The notes below the pieces were generated by a model, which worked only from the letters and a program-made list of their open reading frames with translations, had not been told where the DNA came from and did no database searches. This document shows, piece by piece, positions 16,335-22,840 of a DNA stretch of 55,921 nt. Every line of letters starts with the position of its first letter. Positions within the stretch are counted from its first letter, which is position 1. Origin of the DNA: Candidatus Krumholzibacteriota bacterium (GTDB lineage Bacteria > Krumholzibacteriota > Krumholzibacteriia > JACNKJ01); NCBI GenBank assembly GCA_016933175.1, contig JAFGBK010000091.1, forward strand, positions 1 to 55,921, written 5' to 3'. The translations under genes were made by a program, and so were the position numbers.

Positions 16335-17813
16335 GTGCCCTCGCCGCGAGAGCGCTGGCACAGCCGCACGGCCTTCATCATGGCCGCCATCGGCTCGGCC
16401 GTGGGGCTGGGGAACGTCTGGCGCTTCCCCTACGTGGCCTACCAGAGCGGCGGCGGCGCCTTCCTGATCCCCTACTTCACGGCCCTGTTCACCGCCGGCA
16501 TCCCCATGCTCATCCTGGAGATGGGCATCGGCCAGCGGCTCCAGCGCGGCGCGCCGGGCGCCTTCGCCGCCATCCGACCGAAGCTGGAGTGGTTCGGCTG
16601 GTGGGCGGCCGGACTGAGCGCCGCCATCGTCATCTACTACTCGACCATCCTGGCCTGGAGCTGGGTCTACCTCTGGCACTCCCTGGACGTGGCCTGGGCC
16701 GGCGACGTGGAGGGCTTCTACGCGCGCGAGGTCCTGCACAAGTCGGCGGGGCCGGGCGAGCTGGGCGCGCCCGTGTGGCCGCTGGTCCTGGGCATGGCCC
16801 TGACCTGGCTGTCCATCTACCTCATCCTGCGCCGGGGCGTGCGCAACGTCAGCAAGGTGGTGATGGTGACGGTCCCGCTGCCCCTGGTGCTGCTGGCCGT
16901 CCTGCTGGCGCGCGGCCTCACGCTGCCGGGCAGCGCCGACGGGATCCGCTACTACCTGACGCCGGACTTCGCCATGCTCGGCGACTGGCGCATCTGGCTG
17001 CGGGCCTACGGGCAGATCTTCTTCTCCCTGAGCCTGGCCTCCGGCGTGATGATCGGCTACGGCAGCTACCTGGGCCGCCGCGCCGAGATCACCAACAGCG
17101 CCCTGATCACGGCCTTCGCCAACTGCGGCACCAGCTTCTTCGCCGGCTTCGCAGTCTTCTCCATGCTGGGCTACCTGGCGCAGGTCCAGGGGCTGCCGGT
17201 GCCGGACGTCACCGACAGCGGCACGGGCCTGGCGTTCGTCACCTATCCCATGGCCATCGCCAAGCTGCCGGCCCTGCAGGCGGCCATCGGCGTGGTCTTC
17301 TTCATCACCCTGCTGACCCTGGGCATCGACTCGGCCTTCGCCCTGCAGGAGGCCTTCACCACGGGCCTGCACGACAAGTGGCGGCTCGCGCCGGAGAAGC
17401 TGGCGCGCGTGTTCGTCCTGGTCGCCTTCCCCGTCTCGCTGATCTTCACGACGCGGGGCGGCTTCTACTGGTTCGACATCGTCGACAAGTGGGTCTGCGA
17501 CTTCGGCCTGGTGGCCGCCGGGCTCGGCCAGTCGCTGATCGTCGGCTGGCTCTACGACGTCCGCGACTTCCGGGCCTACCTGAACGGCATCTCCGAGGTG
17601 CGGCTCGGCGCCTGGTGGGTCTGGGCCCTGCGCGTGGTGACGCCGGCCGTGCTGGTGGTCATCCTGGTGATGAACCTCAAGGCGGAGATCGAGGCCACCT
17701 ACGAGGGCTATCCCCGCTGGGCCACGAGCGCCGGCGGCTGGGGCACCCTGGTCCTCTTCGCCGTGCTGGGCTGGTTCCTCTGGCGGGCCCGCGGGCGCCG
17801 GGAGGCCGCGTAG
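16335..17813 (+). CDS. Sodium-dependent NSS (SLC6-type) amino-acid symporter
   Basis: 492 residues with about 11-12 membrane segments. The first helix carries AAIGSAVGLGNVWRFPYVAYQSGGGAFLIPY, the unmistakable NSS/SNF signature that forms the sodium and substrate sites; GLAFVTYPMAIAKLP and a TLGIDSAFALQEAF segment (helix 8) follow. It imports an amino acid with Na+ through the inner membrane. The GTG at 16335 is preferred to the GTG at 16326 because AGGAGG (16321-16326) is then at normal distance. A tiny MetS-like membrane peptide follows 42 nt later, as in two-gene bacterial NSS systems such as MetPS, which suggests methionine/alanine-type substrates without proving it. Confidence 0.9.
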   Translation: MPSPRERWHSRTAFIMAAIGSAVGLGNVWRFPYVAYQSGGGAFLIPYFTALFTAGIPMLILEMGIGQRLQRGAPGAFAAIRPKLEWFGWWAAGLSAAIVIYYSTILAWSWVYLWHSLDVAWAGDVEGFYAREVLHKSAGPGELGAPVWPLVLGMALTWLSIYLILRRGVRNVSKVVMVTVPLPLVLLAVLLARGLTLPGSADGIRYYLTPDFAMLGDWRIWLRAYGQIFFSLSLASGVMIGYGSYLGRRAEITNSALITAFANCGTSFFAGFAVFSMLGYLAQVQGLPVPDVTDSGTGLAFVTYPMAIAKLPALQAAIGVVFFITLLTLGIDSAFALQEAFTTGLHDKWRLAPEKLARVFVLVAFPVSLIFTTRGGFYWFDIVDKWVCDFGLVAAGLGQSLIVGWLYDVRDFRAYLNGISEVRLGAWWVWALRVVTPAVLVVILVMNLKAEIEATYEGYPRWATSAGGWGTLVLFAVLGWFLWRARGRREAA

Positions 17814-17855
17814 AGGCGCCGCCCGCCGCGCGGGACGGTCCCGGAAAGGAAGCTC

Positions 17856-17957
17856 ATGCCGCTGTCCGCCTGGCTCATGCTCGCCTTCGGCTGCCTGGTG
17901 CTCTACGGCGGCCTGGCCGTCTGCCTCGGCATCGCCGCGCGCGGCCGCCGGCGCTAG
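17856..17957 (+). CDS. MetS-like small subunit of the NSS transporter
   Basis: A 33-residue ORF, MPLSAWLMLAFGCLVLYGGL followed by AVCLGIAARGRRR: one transmembrane helix with a short N-terminus and an Arg-rich cytoplasmic end. This is the form of the methionine/alanine importer small subunit (MetS) found directly after NSS genes in other bacteria. GGAAAGGA stands 5-6 nt before the ATG. The last 4 nt overlap the stop of the convergent HDOD-GGDEF gene. Length, position and hydrophobic pattern argue for a real gene although it is easily missed by gene callers. Confidence 0.75.
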   Translation: MPLSAWLMLAFGCLVLYGGLAVCLGIAARGRRR

Positions 17958-19435
17958 CTCCCGTCCATCAGCACGCGGTCGCGGCCGGCGCGCTTGGCGC
18001 GGTAGAGCCAGCGGTCAGCCTCGGCGACCATGTCGGCGGGCCGCACCGGCAGGGCGCCGGGCGCCTGGCAGGAGCAGCCCAGGCTCACGGTGACGCGCAG
18101 GCGGCGGTCGCCATGGGCGACCTCGCAGGCCGCGATGGCGCGGCGCAGGTCCTCGGCCAGAATCCGCGTCGCCTGCGCGTCGCGGCCGGGCAGGATGACG
18201 GCGAACTCCTCGCCGCCGTAACGCGCCGCCAGCCCCTGCGCGCCGACCAGGCGCCGCATGCAGGCCGCCGCGGACCGCAGCACGGCGTCGCCGGCCTGAT
18301 GCCCGTGCGTGTCGTTGACGGCCTTGAAGCGGTCCAGGTCCAGCAGGATCAGGCTCAGGGGCTGGGCCAGGGCGCCGGCCCGCGCCAGCTCCTCGTCCAG
18401 GCGGGCGTCGAAGGCCGTCCGGTTGGCCAGGCCGGTGAGACCGTCGGTCGTGGCGATCTCGAGGATGGCGGCGCGCTCCTCGCTCAGCCGCCGCGCCTCC
18501 ACCTCAGCCTCCTCCTGGCGGCGGCTGCTCTCGAGGCGGTCCACCTCCGCCTGGATGGTCAGCTCCGCCAGGCGCGCCGCCGCCTCGGCCTGCAGCGACT
18601 CGTAGTCGACGGTCTCGCCGACCGGCACCGAGAACAGCGAGGCGGTCTCGGCCAGGCGCTCCTCCAGACCGGCGAAGAGCTCCTCCAGGGCGCCCTCGCC
18701 GATGCCGGTCTCCGCGACGCAGCGCCGCTGGACGCGGTCCAGCTCACTCGCGGGCAGCTCGCCGCAGAACAGGGCCGCCACCTCCGCGGCGCAGCGGACG
18801 ATGCTTCCCAGCCCGCCGGCAGCATCCGCCGTGCCCTCCGCGTGATGGCCCGTTACCGCCTCGCAAAGCGAGGCCGGCAGGCCCCAGCCGGCGAGCAGGG
18901 CGCCGCCCAGGGCGGCGTGATCGGTCCCCAGGTAGCGCGCCTCGACCGCGGCCAGGGAGCCCTCGCCCCGCGCCCAGGCCGCCAGCACGGGCCGGTAATC
19001 ATCGCGGGCGCTGCGCCAGGCCGCCACCATGCCCAGGTCCGCTAGGAGACCCGCCACGAAGGCCTCGTCCTCGAGGCCGCGGTCCACGGCGCGGGCCAGG
19101 AGACGGGCTGCCACGGCGCTGCCCAGGGAGCGGCGCCAGTAGGCCTCGAAATCGAAGCCGCCGTCGCCGCCATCCCGCAGGCTGTCGACGAAAGAGAGAC
19201 TGAGGACCATCACCCGGACGGTGCGCAGGCCCAGCATGGTCAGGGCCTGCTGTATGGAGCCGATCCGGCGCGAGAGTCCGAAGAAGGACGAGTTGACCAC
19301 CTTGAGGACCTTCGCCGCCAGGGCGGGATCCGTCTCGATGATCGCCGCCAGGCTGCTCATCGGGACATCCGCGTCGCGCGTTCGATGCAAGATCTCCACG
19401 GCGACGTGCGGCAGCGAGGGCAGGGTATCGGTCAT
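17954..19435 (-). CDS. HDOD-GGDEF protein, probable diguanylate cyclase
   Basis: 493 residues. The N-terminal HDOD domain (about 5-200) begins LPSLPHVAVEILHRT and includes VNSSFFGLSRRIGSIQQALTMLG and a later GLLADLGMVAAW. A linker predicted helical (ELTIQAEVDRLESSRRQEEAEVEARRLSEE region) leads to a GGDEF domain with LDLDRFKAVNDTHGHQAGD and an active-type GGEEF loop. It should make cyclic di-GMP. The start MTDTLPSLP at 19435 is chosen because HDOD similarity begins there; the Shine-Dalgarno is poor and longer starts are possible. Convergent with, and overlapping by 4 nt, the small NSS subunit gene. Confidence 0.88.
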   Translation of the reverse strand: MTDTLPSLPHVAVEILHRTRDADVPMSSLAAIIETDPALAAKVLKVVNSSFFGLSRRIGSIQQALTMLGLRTVRVMVLSLSFVDSLRDGGDGGFDFEAYWRRSLGSAVAARLLARAVDRGLEDEAFVAGLLADLGMVAAWRSARDDYRPVLAAWARGEGSLAAVEARYLGTDHAALGGALLAGWGLPASLCEAVTGHHAEGTADAAGGLGSIVRCAAEVAALFCGELPASELDRVQRRCVAETGIGEGALEELFAGLEERLAETASLFSVPVGETVDYESLQAEAAARLAELTIQAEVDRLESSRRQEEAEVEARRLSEERAAILEIATTDGLTGLANRTAFDARLDEELARAGALAQPLSLILLDLDRFKAVNDTHGHQAGDAVLRSAAACMRRLVGAQGLAARYGGEEFAVILPGRDAQATRILAEDLRRAIAACEVAHGDRRLRVTVSLGCSCQAPGALPVRPADMVAEADRWLYRAKRAGRDRVLMDGS

Positions 19436-19609
19436 GCAACGCTCGGCCAGCGATGTTACAGGCAATCGACATCTCCTTCTCAAACCTGTCAATTCCCAGC
19501 GGTTTGCAGGCGATCGGCGGATCCAACGAGCACGATTCGGGCCGATCCGGCGGCGCGCCGCCGGGCACGGAGCGGGCCAGCGCTCCGGAGCGCCGGGCCG
19601 CAAACGCCA

Positions 19610-19637
19610 GCACCCCGGCGCGTTGGCTCCGGGGTGC
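19610..19637. terminator. Hairpin in the gap before the HDOD-GGDEF gene
   Basis: Perfect 9-bp inverted repeat GCACCCCGG (19610-19618) and CCGGGGTGC (19629-19637), 10-nt loop, in the 267-nt space between the FmdB gene end and the HDOD-GGDEF start, all reading left. It is probably the terminator of the Rho-N/FmdB transcript, without a T-tract. I see no gene in the rest of this gap. Confidence 0.45.
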
Positions 19638-19702
19638 GGATCGGGTGTTCGTCAGGCGCCCGTCCGGGCGCGCGAGCGCGGCGACCGCCGCGCCTAGGGG
19701 CT

Positions 19703-19903
19703 TCAGGTGAAGCCGCCGCCGCTGCCGCAGCTACCGCCGCTGGAACCGGAGCCGCCGGTGATCCCGAAGAAGGTGGAGATCTGACGCTCGGCCGCGTGGG
19801 CTCCGCAGTGGGGGCAGGCGATGTCCTCGTCGGCCATGCCCATGGACACCAGCCGGCTGAACTCGTGGCCGCATTCGCGGCAGCGGTACTCGTAGATGGG
19901 CAT
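19703..19903 (-). CDS. FmdB-family zinc ribbon protein
   Basis: 66 residues: MPIYEYRCRECGHEFSRLVSM, the FmdB zinc-ribbon start, with Cys8/Cys11 and Cys30/Cys33 as the likely zinc ligands, then a flexible Gly/Ser tail (GGSGSSGGSCGSGGG). FmdB proteins are small and of uncertain, possibly regulatory, function. The ATG at 19903 has a purine-rich GGGAGAGAGAGAAGG before it. It lies 29 nt after the Rho-N-like gene and is probably cotranscribed. Confidence 0.85.
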   Translation of the reverse strand: MPIYEYRCRECGHEFSRLVSMGMADEDIACPHCGAHAAERQISTFFGITGGSGSSGGSCGSGGGFT

Positions 19904-19932
19904 CCTTCTCTCTCTCCCTGGCGGCCCCGCGC

Positions 19933-20247
19933 CTAGCGGGCCAGGCGGGCTCCCCGGCGGATGCGCCGCTTGAGGCGGTGGATCTGGCGGCGGGCCCTGC
20001 GGAGGCCCTCGCCGTCGCCGGCCGCGAGGGCCTGCTGGCGCTCGGTCTTCAGCTCCCGGATCTTCGCCTTCATCCCCGCCTTGTCCACGCCGACGACGAC
20101 CTTGTGGGGCCGCTCGATGCCGAGCTGGTCGGCCAGCCACTCGACGAGCTGTTCCTTGATCAGGCCGCTGGTGCCCGTGTGGCCCTCCTCGGCGGCCATT
20201 TCCCGCAGCTCGGCAACCTTCTTCTTCTGCAGCTCGTGCCAGTCCAT
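19933..20247 (-). CDS. Small basic protein with Rho N-terminal (SAP-like) domain
   Basis: 104 residues. The first half, MDWHELQKKKVAELREMAAE and then LIKEQLVEWLADQLGIERP, is the helix-extended-helix Rho-N/SAP type domain that can bind nucleic acids; the second half is highly basic (RRARRQIHRLKRRIRRGARLAR). It is too short for Rho itself. A nucleic-acid-binding role is likely but unspecified. GGGAGG 5-6 nt before the ATG at 20247 fixes the start (longer frames exist). Promoter at 20272-20300. Confidence 0.72.
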   Translation of the reverse strand: MDWHELQKKKVAELREMAAEEGHTGTSGLIKEQLVEWLADQLGIERPHKVVVGVDKAGMKAKIRELKTERQQALAAGDGEGLRRARRQIHRLKRRIRRGARLAR

Positions 20248-20271
20248 GCTCACCTCCCGGATGAGGTATCC

Positions 20272-20300
20272 ATGATGCAAAGGCGCGGCGGCCCTGTCAA
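20272..20300 (-). promoter_or_regulatory. Promoter of the Rho-N/FmdB genes
   Basis: On the minus strand TTGACA (20300-20295), 17-nt spacer and CATCAT (20277-20272), with the gene start 25 nt downstream. Shares a 17-nt block around the -35 with the promoter at 14359-14388. Confidence 0.5.
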
Positions 20301-20320
20301 CCGCCCCCCGGCGCCGCGTG

Positions 20321-21349
20321 TCAGTCCATGCGCAGGACCTTCGCGCCGCGGATCCGCCCCGCCTTCAGCTCCCGCAGGGCCCGGTTGGCCTCGGCGAGGG
20401 GATACTCCTGGACCTCGGGCAGGATGGGGATCTCCGCCGCCAGGGCCAGGAACTCGGTGACGTCGCGCCGGGCAACGTTGGCCACGCTCTTGATCTCCTT
20501 CTCCAGCCAGAGATGGTCGGGGTAGTCCAGGCGCAGGAGCTGCTCCCGGTCCCCGTCCTCCTTGCGGATGGCGTTGATGACCAGGCGCCCGCCGGGCGCG
20601 AGGTTCGCCAGGGCCTCCACCACCGGCTTCCAGGCAGGCGTGGTGTCGATGATGGCGTCCAGGGGCGCCGGCGCGCGGTCCGCCGTGTCGCCGGCCCAGA
20701 CGGCCCCCAGCTCGCGGGCGAAGTCGCGCTCCGCGGCGCTGCGCGCGAAGACGTGGACCGCGGCCGCCGGGAAGCGGTGGCGCGCCATCTTGAGCACCAG
20801 GTGGGCCGAGGCGCCGAAGCCCGTCAGGCCCAGGCGCTGCCCGTCCGCCAGCCCGCTGAGCCGCAGGCTGCGGTAGCCGATGGCGCCCGCGCAGAGGTGG
20901 GGCGCCGCCTGGGCGTCCGTGAAGATGTCGGGGATGGCATGGGCGCCGCTCTCGGGCACCACCATGCGCGTGGCGTAGCCGCCGTCCACGTCGCGGCCCG
21001 TGGCGACAAAGCCGGCGCAGAGGTTCTCCAGGCCCGCCCGGCAGTAGGCGCACTCCCCGCAGGCCGCGTGGATCCAGGCCACGCCGACCCGGTCCCCCAC
21101 GGCGAAGCGCGCCGCGCCGGCGCCGCGCGCGAGGACGCGGCCCACCACCTCGTGGCCGGGGATGACGGGCAGGCGCGGGGGCGGCGTGCGGCCCTCGATC
21201 TCGTCCAGCTCCGTGTGGCAGACGCCACAGGCGCTCACCGCCAGGAGCAGCTCGCCGGGGCCGGGCGCGGGATCGGGCCGCTCCTCCAGGCGCAGGGGCG
21301 CGGGCTGCTCGTCCAGCCCGGCCAGCGCGTGCAGCACCATGGCCCTCAC
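20321..21349 (-). CDS. Zinc-dependent alcohol dehydrogenase
   Basis: 342 residues of the medium-chain dehydrogenase/reductase family. Catalytic zinc ligands are seen in ACGVCHTELDEIEG (Cys) and PGHEVVGRV (His-Glu), the structural zinc site in CGECAYCRAGLENLC (four Cys), and the NAD(P)-binding fold in GLTGFGASAHLVLKMA, where the usual GxGxxG is relaxed to GFGASA. Closest in style to AdhA/AdhP class enzymes that oxidise primary alcohols or reduce aldehydes in the cytoplasm. The GTG at 21349 is supported by GGAGGTGG; the internal ATG at 21340 is less likely. The next gene upstream ends 19 nt away. Confidence 0.9.
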   Translation of the reverse strand: MRAMVLHALAGLDEQPAPLRLEERPDPAPGPGELLLAVSACGVCHTELDEIEGRTPPPRLPVIPGHEVVGRVLARGAGAARFAVGDRVGVAWIHAACGECAYCRAGLENLCAGFVATGRDVDGGYATRMVVPESGAHAIPDIFTDAQAAPHLCAGAIGYRSLRLSGLADGQRLGLTGFGASAHLVLKMARHRFPAAAVHVFARSAAERDFARELGAVWAGDTADRAPAPLDAIIDTTPAWKPVVEALANLAPGGRLVINAIRKEDGDREQLLRLDYPDHLWLEKEIKSVANVARRDVTEFLALAAEIPILPEVQEYPLAEANRALRELKAGRIRGAKVLRMD

Positions 21350-21367
21350 GTCCCACCTCCGCGCCGC

Positions 21368-22246
21368 TCAGTCGATGTCCAGGCGGAAGTCGCTCCCGCT
21401 CTCCCACTCCTCGCGGTCCATGGGCGCCAGCTCGAAGCAGTTGAGGTCGGCGCGGTAGGACTCCTCCAGGCGCTCGGCACGCGGCGTGAGGGACGCCGCC
21501 AGCGCCGGCGGCAGGCCGTCGGACCAGGGCACGTGGCGGTCGTCCCGCCGCAGGCGCGCGATCTCCTCGCGCAGGCGCTCGCGCCAGGCGCCGGCCTCGC
21601 CGGTGTCCGCGTCGGGCAGGGCGGCGAGCTGGTTGCCGAGGATCTCGATCATGACCCGGCGGTAGCGGTCCCAGGTCTTATCGCTGTCGAAGGTCCCCTC
21701 GCCGTCGCCTTCGAAGAGGCGCTCGCCGGCGTCCGGCCCCTTGCGCAGCACGGGGCCGTCCCCGGGCGAGTGCCCCAGGAGGCTGTAGTAGGCCGACGAG
21801 TAGATGTAGAGATACTCGCCCAGGCCCATCTCCTGGTCGATGAGGGCGCGGTTGCGCGCGTTCAGGTAGCCGATGATCGGCGACAGGAGGTCGCCCAGGC
21901 TGCGCAGCGTGCGCAGCACGTCGCGCGCGCCCACGTCGCCGTCCAGCATCTCGTCGGGCGGGAAGTCGGCCAGGCCGTCCCGGAGCCGGTCGCCCGGGCC
22001 CAGCAGGCTGGCGCGCACGGCCAGGAAGCGGTCGAGGCGGTCGGGCGGCACGTCGCCGTCGGCCGCGGGCACGAAGCTCTCCGGCGCGCCGAGGCGCTCG
22101 ACGAGCTCCTGCTGGACCTCCACCACCTGGCGGACCTCGCGTATCGCGCCGCGCACCAAGAAGTACCCCACCAGGATCACGATCAGGATCACGGCACCGC
22201 CCGCGGCGCCGCAGCCGACGAGCCACTTGGTGCCCCTGCTTGCCAT
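21368..22246 (-). CDS. Membrane-anchored hypothetical protein
   Basis: 292 residues. A single N-terminal helix (VGCGAAGGAVILIVILVGYFLV, residues 10-31) anchors a soluble, acidic and largely helical domain facing the periplasm if the anchor is uncleaved. No family recognised; segments GLGEYLYIYSSAYYSLLGH and TWDRYRRVMIEILGNQL look like amphipathic helices. The start at 22246 is supported by GGGAGAAG. It lies between a thioesterase and the alcohol dehydrogenase in one orientation with short gaps, so it may be cotranscribed. Confidence 0.6.
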   Translation of the reverse strand: MASRGTKWLVGCGAAGGAVILIVILVGYFLVRGAIREVRQVVEVQQELVERLGAPESFVPAADGDVPPDRLDRFLAVRASLLGPGDRLRDGLADFPPDEMLDGDVGARDVLRTLRSLGDLLSPIIGYLNARNRALIDQEMGLGEYLYIYSSAYYSLLGHSPGDGPVLRKGPDAGERLFEGDGEGTFDSDKTWDRYRRVMIEILGNQLAALPDADTGEAGAWRERLREEIARLRRDDRHVPWSDGLPPALAASLTPRAERLEESYRADLNCFELAPMDREEWESGSDFRLDID

Positions 22247-22288
22247 GGCTTCTCCCTTCGCCGCGCGGTCTCGCCGCGCTCGGTAGCT

Positions 22289-22756
22289 TCAGCGCCCGAA
22301 ATCCTCGGGCATCTCGACGGCGACCACCGTGCCGCGCGCGCAGAGCTTCCCTTCCGCCGAGAGGGTGATGCCCACCGTCACCTTGCGCCCCTTGACCTCC
22401 TCGATCCGGCCGCGCAGCTCCAGAACGGGTCCCAGGGGCGTGGGCGCCAGGTAGTCCACCCGCAGGGAGGCGGTCACGAAGCGGTGCGGCGGCTCGCTGT
22501 CCATGCCGCGCCCCTCGGCGCGGTAGGCCGCCGCGGCGGCCGTGCCCGTGCCGTGGCAGTCGATGAGCGAGGCGATGAGCCCTCCGTAGACGAATCCCGG
22601 AATCGCCGTGTGGTACGGCCGGGGCGTGAACCGGCAAAGGGTCTCCTCGCCGTCCCAGAAGCTGCGGATGCGCAGGCCGTGCTCGTTGAGCTGGCCGCAG
22701 CCGTAGCACTGGTTGAGGTCGTCCGGGTAGTAGTCCTGGAAGGCCTTGCCGCCCAT
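22289..22756 (-). CDS. PaaI-type hotdog thioesterase
   Basis: 155 residues with the hotdog-fold thioesterase pattern: an N-terminal CYGCGQLNEHGLRI motif typical of one PaaI branch, then GFVYGGLIASLIDCHGTGTAAAA, which is the PaaI signature helix (VYGGxxxxxxDxxG), and LRVDYLAPTPLG. It probably hydrolyses acyl-CoA or acyl-carrier thioesters in the cytoplasm. The ATG at 22756 is chosen because AGGAGG stands 5 nt upstream; a GTG at 22762 lies inside that site. Own promoter at 22804-22832. Confidence 0.85.
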   Translation of the reverse strand: MGGKAFQDYYPDDLNQCYGCGQLNEHGLRIRSFWDGEETLCRFTPRPYHTAIPGFVYGGLIASLIDCHGTGTAAAAAYRAEGRGMDSEPPHRFVTASLRVDYLAPTPLGPVLELRGRIEEVKGRKVTVGITLSAEGKLCARGTVVAVEMPEDFGR

Positions 22757-22803
22757 GCGCACCTCCTGTCCGTCGCCCGTGGCGCCGGTTCGGGTTCCCG
22801 CGC

Positions 22804-22832
22804 AGTATGCCGCACCGGGCCTGTCTTGACAA
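22804..22832 (-). promoter_or_regulatory. Sigma70-like promoter of the thioesterase gene
   Basis: On the minus strand TTGTCA (22832-22827), 17-nt spacer and CATACT (22809-22804), just beyond the stop of the membrane spermidine-synthase-like gene. Confidence 0.5.
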
Positions 22833-22840
22833 ACGCGGCT

